64,000 nucleotides of DNA from Dasypus novemcinctus. Taxonomy: Eukaryota; Chordata; Mammalia; Cingulata; Dasypodidae. The notes beneath the pieces were generated by a model. That model was not told where the DNA came from, did no database searches, and was given only the letters and a program-made list of their open reading frames with translations. Shown here one piece after another: positions 11,500-22,139 of the stretch. Each line of letters starts with the position of its first letter. The first letter of the stretch is position 1. The stretch is taken from positions 111,130,228 to 111,194,227 of the forward strand of contig NC_080680.1 of the NCBI RefSeq assembly GCF_030445035.2. Direction: 5' to 3'. The position numbers were made by a program, and so were the translations under genes.

Positions 11500-12060
11500 C
11501 TCCTTCCCAAAGAATATAAATGTATTCAAGTCTTTCTCATGAACAAAATCCTCCCAAGATCCACACAGCCTCTGAGTTACTGCTTATTCCCTTTACTTTC
11601 AAAGTCAAATTTCTAGAAAGACTTTCATGGCCCTCTTATTCACTCTTCAGCCTAAAGGAATCTGACTTCCATCCTCATCACTATTCTAAGATTTCTCTGC
11701 CAAAGATAACCAATAGCTAACTAATTTCCACTCCAGCAATCACTTCTCAGCATACACCTTATTTAACCAGAAGCATTTGTCATTGTGGATGACATTCTTG
11801 AAACATTTTAGTCCCCTTGATTCTGAGACACCACTTTCTAAGACTTCTTTCCACCTCTTCTTTGTGTCTCTAGAACCTTGCTTGGTCCTTTTTCCCTTAT
11901 CAGTACTTAAAATATTGGTGTGTCCCAGGGATATATCCAGGGCCCTTTTCTTTATTCTCATCCATATCTATGACTTCAAGTACTATGTGTTTTCCAAATC
12001 CATAGCACTTCTAGCTTAAACTCCAAATACACGGCCAAGTGCCTACTAGTTAGTCCCCAT
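11500..12060 (+). mobile_element. L2 LINE fragment (diverged)
   Basis: TCAGTACTTAAAATATTGGTGTGTCCCAGGG, then ATCCAGGGCCCTTTTCTTTATTCTCATCC, follows the L2 reverse-transcriptase-region sequence 'agtccttaaatgttggtgttcctcagggt ... ggccctcttctcttctca'. The frame is broken. The left end is approximate. Confidence 0.55.
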
Positions 12061-12064
12061 AATC

Positions 12065-13200
12065 TATTTGAAAAACCTTAATGATGGTAAATAAAACACC
12101 ACGGGAGCCCCAAAATCATTAGGTACAATACTGAAGCCATTATCTTTCCACTAGATCTGCTCTTCAGGCTTCTGTTCCTCTCTTAGTAAAGGTACCACGA
12201 TTACCCAATTATCTCTTCCTTGTCCTGGACTTTTTTTTCTCATTGGCTACATGCCTAGGCTACAGGAGATAATGAGTCTTCTCTATTTTCTTTTCTGTTT
12301 TATTGGTACAGTAGTCATAAAATAAACGACTTGAAACAATGAAAGATAAAGCTGGACAATTTTCTAAATGGCTGAGACCACAAGGAAGATAGTGAGGAAG
12401 GGGGAAAACGTAGATTCCTACCTTCTTTGGGGATGTAAGACTATGCTCTTTGCTGAAGCAAAACATGGGTGAGACACTGCTTTCTTATTCCCAATGCCTT
12501 TGGCTTTCTAGTTCACAGAAATTCCTTCCAGAGGGTACCAATAAGTCAACTGTCTCAATCTGGGGTGTTGAAATTTTTTAGCTTTTTAAATATCTTCTGG
12601 ATATTTTAGTAAGAAATATAGCATGGAAGGCTGCCTCAGGAGCTATTAGGTAGGTAGCATTTAATGTGGGAGTTCTCTATCATCATTCTAAAATTCCTAC
12701 AGACACGGTAAAAGTGAAGAGAGCCATCACAGGGAAACAAGTCATAAGGAGGAGGTGCTGAGTAGTGCAACTGAAGATGAGGCACGCAGAACACCCACTT
12801 GTTTCCAGGTAAGACGGGAAAGGAGAAAGTTTTGACTATGCAAAGTCTGATAGCAAAATGTTACTGTCAAGAAGGTATGAAAATCATTGTTCTTATATAC
12901 TGTATTAAAGCAATGATAATTGAGATGACTGAAATTGAACTGTTTGGGATGACTGAGATGTTAAAGTTGAACAGCTCTGTGCTTCTAATTGTAGGCAGGA
13001 TTCTGCTAACATACTGATGGGAAATACTGTGAATATAAAAAATAAAGTTAGTTTAAAGGAGAAGAGATGCTAAAAAAAAATAGTAAATACACATGCCAAT
13101 TAAGCTTTGCTTTTTCCCTTGATTAGATTACTGGATTAGCACTTAGTCTATCCATACATAGTCACCAAAATTGGTAGTTTATATGATAGCCAGTATTAGA
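12065..13200. other. No recognisable gene or repeat
   Basis: AT-rich sequence with only short chance frames (up to 72 codons). I see no splice-bounded open segment or named repeat. Confidence 0.4.
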
Positions 13201-13204
13201 AATT

Positions 13205-14005
13205 GTGGTATAATAAAAACTGTGGCTGGTCTTTGTCCCCATTTCCTGGGGAAGCTCCCTCTGGATCTTCCGAGTGATAGCAGACTTTGGTTCTCCGTGA
13301 TGGGGCAGGACCACACAACACCTGATAGTTTTAGGCTTAGGGTTAGAGCTGGTCAATCCAGAGAGACCAACATGTGATAAGGGGGTTGGGACTATGAGCC
13401 ACATCATATCAGCCCATCTCCCTGACCTCTGGAAGAGGAGGAGGGTTGAAGATTTGAGTTCAACCACTAGGACGTTAATTCTGTCATGCTGACGTATAAA
13501 CTCAGGACACTTGAAGCCCTGATGAGCTTCCACAACTGATAAGATACATCTCTGTGCCAGAAAGTGGTGTGTCTTGACTCTACATGGAGAGGACTTGGAA
13601 GCATATGTTTGAAACCCTTCTATACTTTATTCTATGTGTCTTTCTATTGGCTTCTTATTTGAATCTTTTTTACTAAAATAAAACTATAACTAAGTATAGC
13701 ATGTTCAGTGACTTCTGTGCATCATTCTAGCAAATTATCAAAACAGATGGATGGCAGGAAGCCCTGAATTTGTAACCATTTGGTCAGAAGTGCAGGTGGC
13801 CTGGGCCCCAGTACTCAGTGCTGGTGTCCAAAGGGGAATCTTGTAGAAGACTGCCCTTAACCTGGGGAGTCTGGACTAACTCTGGGGCGTTAGAGTCAGA
13901 ATTGGGTTGCATTGAGTTACTGTAGTATTGCATCTGGTGATAGAAGCTGTTGTGGAAGTTGCAGAAGTTTTTGATACCCTTTACAGAAATATAGCCACAC
14001 ATTTT
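13205..14005 (+). mobile_element. ERV LTR, old, family not certain
   Basis: The order GGGGAAGCTCCCTCTGGATCTTCC, TTGGTTCTCCGTGATGGGGCAGGACCACAC, TTAGGCTTAGGGTTAGAGCTGGT, CCATCTCCCTGACCTCTGGA, an AATAAA-bearing ACTAAAATAAAACTATAACTAAG, then GGTCAGAAGTGCAGGTGGCCTGG matches a long mammalian ERVL/ERV1-class LTR that I recognise but cannot name securely. A 123-codon minus-strand frame (13162-13533) lies in it and is spurious. Confidence 0.7.
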
Positions 14006-14370
14006 TCAAAAGAAAATTCAAGTACTTAAGGTCTTTTAGTAGATGATAGACCATATATATCAGGAAATATTATGAAAAAAAACATAACGTACTTAAAAGG
14101 GGACTGGGCTTGCATTCATCCACTAATTTTGAAGAACTTCAGCCTGTTGTATGTTTATTTTCTCTATTTTAGGTAGGAAATAATTGATTCCTAAGATTCA
14201 GAAGTTCCTCCAAAAATTGAGGGTATTTTCCTTTGCTCATACTTTCATAAGTATTTCTTTAAAATATGTATGATTAAGATAAATAAGTAAGCCAGATTCA
14301 GAACCTGTATGGAATCTAGCCTATATGGCAAGATTTTCCTGTAAGACACACTCCTCTGCCAACAATGTCC

Positions 14371-14787
14371 TTTTTTTTTTTTTTAAGATTTATTTATTTA
14401 TTTCTCTCCCCTTTCCCCCCACCCCCTGGGACCCCGCCCCAGTTGTCTGTTCTCTGTGTCTATTTGCTGCGTCTTCTTCTTTGTCCACTTCTGTTGTCAG
14501 CGGCATGGGAATCTGTGTTTCTTTTTGTTGCATCATCTTTGTTGTGTCAGCTCTCTGTGTGGGCGGCGCCATTCTTGGGCAGGCTGAACTTTCTTTCGTG
14601 CTGGGTGGCTCTCCTTATGGGGCACACTCCTTATGCGGGGGACACCCCCGCATGGCACGGCACTCCTTGAGTGCATCAGCACTGTGCATGGGCCAGCTCC
14701 ACATGGGTCAAGGAGGCCCAGGGTTTGAACTGCGGACCTCCCATGTGGTAGGCGGATGCCCTAACCACTGGGCCAAGTCCACTTCCC
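14371..14787 (-). mobile_element. DAS long SINE, full length, with target-site duplication
   Basis: Plus-strand order is poly-T, AAGATTTATTTATTTATTTCTCTCCCC, body, then the tRNA-like head reversed (AACCACTGGGCCAAGTCCACTTCCC). The perfect 9-bp repeat ACAATGTCC flanks it at 14362-14370 and 14788-14796. Pol III A and B boxes are read from the minus strand. Overlapping frames of up to 186 codons are SINE readthrough, not genes. Confidence 0.93.
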
Positions 14788-14860
14788 ACAATGTCCTATT
14801 TAAATATGACCTCACCAATTGTATGGATAATTCTATACCCAGCAAAAATATTCATCAGAG

Positions 14861-15275
14861 GCAGCAGACTTGGCCCAGTGGTTAGGGCATCCGTCTACCA
14901 CATGGGAGGTCCACGGTTCAAACCCTGGGCCTCCTTGACCCGTGTGCAGCTGGTCCATGCACAGTGCTGATGCGCGCAAGGAATGCCGTGCCACACAGGG
15001 GTGTCCCCCACACAGGGGAGCCCCACACGCAAGGAGTGCGCCCCGTAAGAAGAGCCGCCCAGTGTGAAAGAAAATGCAGCCTGTCCAGGAATGACGCCAC
15101 ACACACAGAGAGCTGACGCAACAAGATGATGCAACATAAAGAAACACAGATTCCTATGCCACTGACAACAACAGAAGCGGACAAAGAAGATTCAGCAAAC
15201 AGACACAGAGAACAGACAATCGGAGTGGGGGGAAGGGGAGAGAAATAAATAAATAAATCTTTAAAAAATATATAT
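14861..15275 (+). mobile_element. DAS long SINE, full length, with target-site duplication
   Basis: It opens GCAGCAGACTTGGCCCAGTGG, has the B-box GGTTCAAACCC, and ends in AATAAATAAATAAATCTTTAAAAAA. A 13-bp duplication ATATTCATCAGAG lies at 14848-14860 and 15276-15288. It sits only 65 bp from the previous SINE but in the opposite orientation, and both lie in the same decayed L1. Confidence 0.93.
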
Positions 15276-15298
15276 ATATTCATCAGAGATGAACATGA

Positions 15299-15521
15299 GG
15301 GGAGCGGATGTAGCTCAAGTGGTTGAGGGCCTGCTTCCCATGGACAAAGTCCTGGGTTCGATCCCTGGTACCTCCTAAAAACAAACAAACAAATGAAAAC
15401 ACCAACTCTCATTGGGAAGTGGGTGTAGCTCAGTGGTTGAGCTCCTGCTTCCCATGTACAAGGTCCTGGATTCAATCCCCAGTACCTCCTATAACAAACA
15501 AACAAACAAAAAAAAACCACA
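15299..15521 (+). mobile_element. Dimeric tRNA-Ala-like SINE
   Basis: Two tRNA-Ala-like monomers sit in tandem: the first at about 15299-15378 (TGTAGCTCAAGTGGTTGAGG, GGTTCGATCCC), the second at about 15415-15491 (TGTAGCTCAGTGGTTGAGC, GATTCAATCCC). They are joined by a CAAACAAACAAA linker and end in a second A-rich tail. The 10-bp repeat ATGAACATGA flanks the pair as a whole (15289-15298 and 15522-15531), which shows that they moved as one unit. Confidence 0.9.
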
Positions 15522-15524
15522 ATG

Positions 15525-15800
15525 AACATGAAACAAAGACAGTCCCAGATAAACAAAACCAAGAGAATTTTTCACCAGCAGAAACATACTCTATAAAAAC
15601 ATGCTATAGGAATTTCTTCAGGCTGAAGGGAAATGATCTGAAATGAAAGCTCAAGGATCAAAAAAAAGGAATCACAAGAAAAATTAGAAAATATTCCAAA
15701 CTAAATGATAATGAATGCATAACAAATCAAACACTGAGGCACGCAGGTAAAATACTTTAAAAGAAATACATAATGTGAAATGTTTATATTAGAAGAGAAG
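15525..15800 (+). mobile_element. Decayed L1 ORF2-region fragment
   Basis: AAACAAAACCAAGAGAATTTTTCACCAGCAGA and AGGAATTTCTTCAGGCTGAAGGGAAATGAT resemble the L1M segment 'actgagggaattcgctgccagcaga ... gttcttcaggcagaaggaaaatgat'. Parts of the same L1 surround the neighbouring SINEs. The frame is destroyed. Confidence 0.7.
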
Positions 15801-15805
15801 AAATG

Positions 15806-15905
15806 TTTTTCTTTTTGAGGTACGAGAACTGGGGACTGAACCTGGGACCTCATATGCAGGAGCCAGCACTCATCCACTGAGTCACATCAGCTCCCCTGAG
15901 TTGGT
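15806..15905 (-). mobile_element. 5'-truncated dimeric SINE copy
   Basis: On the plus strand, GGTACGAGAACTGGGGACTGAACC, then CACTGAGTCACATCAGCTCCCCTGAGTTGG, matches the 3' monomer and the start of the linker seen in the dimers at 30287, 47357 and 57132. The second monomer is absent, so this copy ends in the linker. Confidence 0.75.
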
Positions 15906-16085
15906 GAAAAGGTTAAAAACATCCCCTTCAAAGTCAAGAATAAGACAAGAATGCTCCCAGCATGACTTCATTTCAATATGGAACTAAAAGTCCTAGCCAA
16001 GCAGTAAAACAAGGAAAGGAAATCAAAGGTATAGAATTTGAAAGGGAAAAAATAAAACTATTATTATTGGCAGAAAAATCCAAAA
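15906..16085 (+). mobile_element. L1 ORF2 reverse-transcriptase region (left half, broken)
   Basis: AAAAGTCCTAGCCAAGCAGTAAAACAAGGAAAGGAAATCAAAGGTATAGAATTTGAAAGGG follows the L1 ORF2 segment 'ggtcctagccagtgcaataaggcaagaaaaagaaataaaaggcata'. It continues after the SINE at 16526. Confidence 0.75.
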
Positions 16086-16513
16086 CAGGGAAGCGGACTT
16101 GGCCCAATGGATAGGGCGTCCGTCTACCACATGGGAGGTCCGCGGTTCAAACCCCAGGCCTCCTTGACCCGTGTGGAACTAGCCCATGTGCAGCGCTGAT
16201 GCGCACAAGGAGTGCTGTGCCACCCAGCAGTGTCCCCTGCGTAGGGGAGCCCCATGCGCAAGGAGTGAGCCCCGCAAGGAAAGCCGCCCAGCACGAAAGA
16301 AAGTGCAGCCTGCCCAAGAATAGCGCTGCACACACGGAGAGCTGACACAACAAAATGATGCAACAAAAAGAAACACAGATTCCCGGTGCTGCTGATAAGG
16401 ATAGAAGCAGTCACAAAAGAACACACAGTGAATGGACACGGAGAGCAGACAACTGGTGGGGGGGGTGGGGGAAGGGGAGAGAAATAAATGAAAAATAAAT
16501 CTTTAAAAAAAAA
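16086..16513 (+). mobile_element. DAS long SINE inserted in L1 ORF2
   Basis: Full length from GGGAAGCGGACTTGGCCCAATGG to AAATAAATCTTT plus poly-A. The 12-bp duplication AAAAATCCAAAA lies at 16074-16085 and 16514-16525. It cuts the L1 ORF2 sequence cleanly. Confidence 0.93.
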
Positions 16514-16525
16514 AAAAATCCAAAA

Positions 16526-16760
16526 GAGTCTATAAATGTTTAGAGAGTTCAGCAAGGTTCCTAGATACAAGATGAAGACATAAAAATCAATTTCATTCCC
16601 ACATTCCCACAATAAACAAGTAGAAAATCTAATTTTTAACAACAAAAAAAAGAGAATTTCAATAGCAACAAAATCTGTACAGTACCTAAATGTAAATCTA
16701 ACAAAAAAACATGAAAACCCTTTATGTGGAAAAAAAAATAATAAGTTTAGTACATTTACA
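16526..16760 (+). mobile_element. L1 ORF2 region (right half, broken)
   Basis: GAGAGTTCAGCAAGGTTCCTAGATACAAGATGAAGACATAAAAATCAATTTCATTCC continues the L1 ORF2 sequence 'gagtttagcaaggttgcaggatacaaggtc...aaaaatcaattgtatttc', confirming one L1 split by the SINE. Confidence 0.75.
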
Positions 16761-16764
16761 GATT

Positions 16765-18265
16765 ATTTAACTCCATGTACCTCTTTAGAAAATGCCCTTA
16801 TGAGAATAAATAAAGCAGAGGTCTTTCAAATACACATGACAGATCAATGAAAAAGATGTTAACTCTTCGCTACATCCACCTTCAAATACATATTTTATGT
16901 TTTAAACGTGCTAAAAATGCTAGTGGGCTGACCCATGCTATTGCTTCATAGAATAGGTTAAACAAAAGAAAGCAGAATTTTAATGAGCATTTAGCACTTC
17001 ACAAAGATGTGAATCAGCTATAAACAAAACTATGTATCCATAATCCTGAAACATATTCTGTTCTAACTAAAAATTATTTTGTACCATTAAAATAGCTTTT
17101 TAGAGAAAAATTTAGATTCAATGCTCATATAAAGTGAACTGTACATTAATACAAATAAATCAAACATATTTAAGAGGAAAAAAGCTCTTTTAGAAAAATA
17201 TGCTCATTTCAACAATGTCATCATTGAGTTTTTAGGGACAAAACCCAAGAAGGTATCTTTTAATGTGATTGAAGGTGCTTTGTGTCTCTCTTTGATGAAT
17301 TACAGTTTTAAAAAAAGAATAACCTTCAAATGCCCTCTGTATTTTCCATGGAATAGCAGGGTACGGGCCTAGCTGAATAAAAGGAAATGTATCCTGTATT
17401 TTACCCGGAACCCAGAGGTGAAGTCACAAACAGTTAAAATTTCTTTCACACGTGTTGGTTGTAGCTAATTTCACTTTTCTCCCACTCTCAGTTCTAATAA
17501 GCTAACTCCATCCCTAATTCTGTCCCTCTTGGACCCATCAATCAAGGCTCCCACCTGCTATCTGGATTTGTCATTCATAGGTGTCTACTCTTCTTGGGTT
17601 TTGCATGCTCTCTAGTGAACCCTTGGGAGTTGACATCAGGTTTCAAGTCAATAGCCAGGATAAACTGACAAATGTGGTGACCCAGAAGAAAACTACACAT
17701 AAGACCACCTCATCAGAGCAGCACAACAGGCCTGAATCAATCATATATAATTCCCTGTATATAGGCAACTGAAGTCAATTCTGGATAATCTACGCAGAAA
17801 AGAAAGGCTTTGGAAGGATAGGGGTCTCTCAGAGCATTAGAGGAGAAAATAAGTTCAGTACTTATTTTGGGGAAGGACAGAAGCCAGGGCAACTCCAGTA
17901 TCTAAATAGCAAGACCCAATGAACAATCTCTTCAAAGCCCCATGGCTGGGATGAACAACCTCCAACAATGATCAGAGTTGGGGACATTCAATTCAAGGTT
18001 CATATACCCTCCCCCGGACCCAAAGGGAGAGTGGAGGAGAGGTGGAAATAGAAGATCCAAGAATATATGAGTTCTGCAGTCAGAAGAAGCAGGAATGATG
18101 ATGGATAGGTAAAAATAACAACTGTTCCCTGAACAGAGGGAGATACTGGCACCCATGCCAGGATAGTGACCCTCTAGTCTCTACTAGAGGGGCTGGTGGC
18201 CACTCTGAGAAAGGGGCTGAAAGTTATTCATTACATGTCATTGGAAAAGTTTTGGTTATCAACTT
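16765..18265. other. No recognisable gene or repeat
   Basis: AT-rich at first, then ordinary. The longest frames are 63-74 codons. I see no exon signature. Confidence 0.4.
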
Positions 18266-18269
18266 GAAT

Positions 18270-18690
18270 CTTATCTTCAGCTACACAATCTGTACTCAAT
18301 CCAAAGTGATCTCATTCATTCCCATGGCCTTAAACACCATGTATAAAGCGATGGTGCCTTATTTATATCTTCAACGTTTAACCTCCTGAACACCAGATTC
18401 ATATAGCCAACTGCCTTCTCAACATTTCCACTTCTAATAAGCATTTCAAATTTAACATGCTCGCAAATCAAATCTTGCCATCACAATTGGTAAATTGCAC
18501 ATCATTTATCAACTTGCTCAAGTCAAAACAATCTGGCATCCTCAATGACTCCCCTCTTTCTGCCATAATATGTATATGATTCACCAGAATATTCTGTGAG
18601 CTCATCTTCAAGATGTAATTCCAAATCTGACTATTTCTCATCATCTATACTACAACCCCCAGTTCCAGCCATCTTCATTTCTCCCCATAA
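18270..18690 (+). mobile_element. L2 LINE, reverse-transcriptase C-terminal region
   Basis: The sequence follows the L2 order: 'CTCATTCATTCCCATGGCC', 'GCATTTCAAATTTAACATG', 'CTGGCATCCTCAATGACTCCCCTCTTTC', then 'AATCTGACTATTTCTCATCATC'. These map to the conserved LNMSKTE and LGVILDSSLS segments of CR1/L2 reverse transcriptases. Frames are broken. Confidence 0.7.
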
Positions 18691-18952
18691 ACAAACTGCT
18701 TAGAGCAGAGAGGGCATAGGTTCTAGCACTCAGCTACCCAGCCTCCTGTTTACCAGTAAATGCCCAGATAACATTTCCTCTACTTACCCTGTAAGGACCC
18801 AAACCTCCAAAACCTCCCTCCTTTGAGTCCGGGCCATTTCTTAACACTAATTCCCTCCTCCAATCCGGTCTCTCTCCCTCTCCCTGTCCCTTCTCCCTCT
18901 TCCTGTCCTCCATCTTCTTCTCCCTCTCTTTCCCCCAGCCTCCTGGGGTGAT

Positions 18953-18970
18953 TACACACACACACACACA
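18953..18970. repeat. (AC)9 microsatellite
   Basis: Uninterrupted AC dinucleotide run next to a pyrimidine-rich (TCCC/CTTC) stretch at about 18850-18940. Confidence 0.9.
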
Positions 18971-19624
18971 TCTCATACCCACTTCCACCTGGGCAAACCA
19001 GAGAGTCACCACACTAACAGCTAGCTGATTCTTCACAAAGCTTCCTCCCAGCATCCTGATGTGCTGACTTAGAAAGTGTGAACATTCTCCCTCCTCAAGG
19101 AACCAATCGCTCATGATATTTCCCAGCCTGGATGAAGGAGGCCAGCAGGCTGGTGGGTGGAGAAGTAAACAAGCCTAAACTGCAAAGGATGAATGGCTGC
19201 TTTTATCTGGAATGTGGCACAATGCCATAAAAAATGGGAATTTCTTCTTGAAAAATGTGTGCATAGTGGAACACTGAGATCCTGACCTCACAGACTTCTG
19301 ACTTAATGTGATACATTGATATCTCTTTTACTGAGTAAGGCTCTTCAATGCCCAAGGCTTTAGACCATCCAACGATGAAATGTGGATGGTCTAAAGACAA
19401 GGGTAGTTGACTCTGGTGTAGGCTGAACAGAGTGAGAAGAGACCACTTAGCTCCTAACCTCAACTGACTGACAATATTACTGCACCAGAGTTGTTGTGAT
19501 GGAGAGGTCAGCAGGGGTAGAGGAGATGGAGATAAAATGAGGGGAATGAATCTCCTGATCTCAACAGTACAGGGTCTCTACCCCTCAGGCTGCCATTAGC
19601 AATCCCAGATTTGAAACTTCTCAG

Positions 19625-20480
19625 AGACTGGTGTTGAATCTGGCCACTTCTCACCATCTGTGCGGCCACAGCCCTCTACCACACCATCACCAAATCTTAC
19701 CTGCCACCTTAACTGCCTCCTCCAACCATCCCCTGCATCCATCTTGCCCCCTTACCATCCATTCTTCACACAGCAGCCTAAACTATCTTTGTAACCAACA
19801 AATCAGATTAATCACTTCCCTGCTTAAACCCCTCCAATGGTAAACATTTATAATGGAAATGAACCTTAAACTCCATCCACAAGATCCAGAGACAGATCAC
19901 TATGTAGCTAATGAAGTTTCAGAGCTGAGGCCTGGAAAGCCCTGAAAGGGAACAAGCGATGTGTTTACATGATAACCATATGTTTTTGCAAAATTGCTGA
20001 AAGTAAGATATTTTTGTATTCTTTCTCTTAAAGAGGACCTCCAAAACTCTATAAACCTCAGGATCTGCCCCTGAGTACCAGGAGTGGCCCCCAGAAGCCC
20101 TACACATCCTGACCCTGCTCGCTCCTCTGACCTCATCCTCCCCACTCCCCCCTCAATATTTTTTTAATCGACCCCCCACCCCATCCCATAGTCCAGGCAC
20201 CCAACACCCTTCACTGCAGCGCATGCTTCCATTTTGGGCTCTGCATTGCCATTCCTGCTGCTTGGACCTGGCTCCCTCCAATCAGCCAGGCTCCCCAGAC
20301 CCTCCCCCCAACACCCAGATACTCTAACCCCTTTCTCCATTTGACTTTTGGGCAGGATTTAATTATCTCTAAAATTGCTTATTTAACATTCATGTGTTTG
20401 AATGAGGGCCAGGACCTCTGCTATCTCGTCTATATCCCCAGCTTCTAGATAATACTCTATTTGGCTCATAATAGGCTCTC
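19625..20480 (+). mobile_element. L2 LINE 3' fragments
   Basis: 19640-19880 carries CACTTCTCACCATCTG, ACAAATCAGATTAATCACTTCCCTGCTTAAACCCCTCCAATGG, and about 20260-20475 carries the L2 3' end (GAATGAGGGCCAGGACCTCTGCTATC, CCCCAGCTTCTAGATAATA, AATAGGCTCTCAGTATG). A 300-bp unassigned segment lies between. Confidence 0.6.
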
Positions 20481-20768
20481 AGTATGTATGTATTGACTAT
20501 CTCTATTTTGTAAGATGACCTGAAATAGTGTCTGTTCTTTGTTACCCAAAGGGCCTGTGGATGCCCGGGAGCTAACAGGTGAAGAGGCAAATTTGGGCAG
20601 AGGGTGACAAGTGCCAAAATTTTCCAGAAACTCTGGGGTTTTGGTCTTAGGAATCCTTTTAAAATTACCAGGGGAAGGATGGATAGGAAAGGGAGAAGTA
20701 CCAGAATAGGACACATATATATATATACGGCATTTTAGAGGAGCCCTTTTAAAAAGTAGGGCATTCCA

Positions 20769-20915
20769 CACGCACACTTGCATGCACGTACCTGCACACA
20801 CATGCACACAAAAACACAAGTGTGTATGTACACACACTTGCACATGCACAATGCACACACACTCATGCACACACGCACACACACTCAGTCACATATACAC
20901 AGGCACACAATACAC
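20769..20915. repeat. Impure CA-rich tandem tract
   Basis: About 145 bp of (CA)n interrupted by CACG and TGCA steps, for example CACACGCACACTTGCATGCACG and CACACTCATGCACACACGCA. It gives spurious Cys/His-rich open frames on both strands. Alternating purine-pyrimidine sequence of this kind can adopt Z-DNA. Confidence 0.85.
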
Positions 20916-20924
20916 ATGTAATCT

Positions 20925-21985
20925 TTGCTTTTCCTAGGGCAGGCACTCCTACCCTAGTTGCCCTGAAGCCACTTGCGTACTGCCTTGGTATTATAAAACA
21001 CTTCTAATTTCAAGATTTGGAGGAAACCACGTTATGCAGCTGAGGCAGACTGGGGAGGACAGGTAGAGGGCCCTTAAGAACCATGCTTTAACTTACCCAG
21101 ATGCAATCAGGTTGGAGAGCCATCATTTCATTAAGCAATCAAGAATCCATAATTCAACCCTGTTCTGTGCAGTGTTATTCCCAAATATGCATTGTCTTTA
21201 TAATATTTAACTCCCATAATAATAAATGGGTTTAGGCCCTAAACATTAGGGTATAATACACATCTTATATAAATGAAAATACAATTTAATAAAATGCTTG
21301 AATTATCCTCTATAAAATAAGTGGCTCTTCCTTGGCTTTCAATAGTAAGGATCACTAAGGTTGTCAAGCTGATTCAGAAAATGGAATACCACAAGTTTCT
21401 TGACCCTAATGTATCATATTCATATTCATCTGAGTATCATAGTCACATTATCATAACTTGACATTTACACAAAGATATTACTGATTTGCAATCTCATGAA
21501 GCCGCAGATAATTTGATGCACATGTTAATTTTTAAATGTTAAGGAGTTTGCCAAAGAAAAATATTTTTAGATTATAAATTATTTATGACCACAACCATTT
21601 TAAGATTCATATATTAAAAGATAAGATTACATTTATTTACCTTGTGAACACTTTTTCACAACCCCCTATCCTGCCCTGATTTTCCAAAAATAATTAAGGC
21701 TTCATTCATTCACATGGAACTGCCATTTTATGCCAATACCAAATTTTAAAAAAAGAAAGATGATCTAGTTAATGATATAAAGAATTTAAGGAAACTCGAT
21801 AACTGTGTGGAAAAAAAACATGAAAGAAAAAATTTTAGTTAAAAAAAAAATGAAGAGCTTGGTTTTGCTCTATAGGTTTGTTTCATATAAAACTTGCTGA
21901 ACTCCAATTTCCCAGAGCAAAACGCTAGAACATCAGGGTTGCTTGGGGAGAGGCCTGAGAGGGAGGAAGTATGAAAGGATGGGAC
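20925..21985. other. No recognisable gene or repeat; AT-rich
   Basis: Mostly AT-rich from 21180 on with A-runs. Nothing identifiable. Confidence 0.4.
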
Positions 21986-21989
21986 ACCG

Positions 21990-22135
21990 CTGTTCAAAGT
22001 GGGACCCACCGACACAGCAGCACCTCCCAGATGCTGTTGGGAAGGCAGACTCTCTGGCCCTGCCCCAGACCTAAACACTTAAGAGCTGCCTTTTAACACA
22101 CTTCCCAGGTGATTCGTGTGCACATTACAGTGCGC
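21990..22135. mobile_element. MER5A-like hAT element
   Basis: TTCAAAGTGGGACCCACCGACACAGCAGCACC, CTCTGGCCCTGCCCCAGACCTAA and TTTAACACACTTCCCAGGTGATTCGTGTGCAC follow the MER5A order closely. Confidence 0.8.
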
Positions 22136-22139
22136 AAGG

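Noticed and set aside
14325..14885. 186-codon plus-strand frame
   Set aside because: It runs through a reversed DAS SINE; the same peptide phrases recur at 49162, 54485 and 60304 because they are the same repeat.
15299..15378. Functional tRNA-Ala gene
   Set aside because: The A and B boxes are SINE heads; the anticodon-loop position does not carry an Ala anticodon, acceptor-stem pairing is poor, and each is followed by an A-rich SINE tail.
14918..15562. 214-codon minus-strand frame
   Set aside because: It crosses a long SINE and a SINE dimer with two target duplications, so it is an accidental fusion of repeats.
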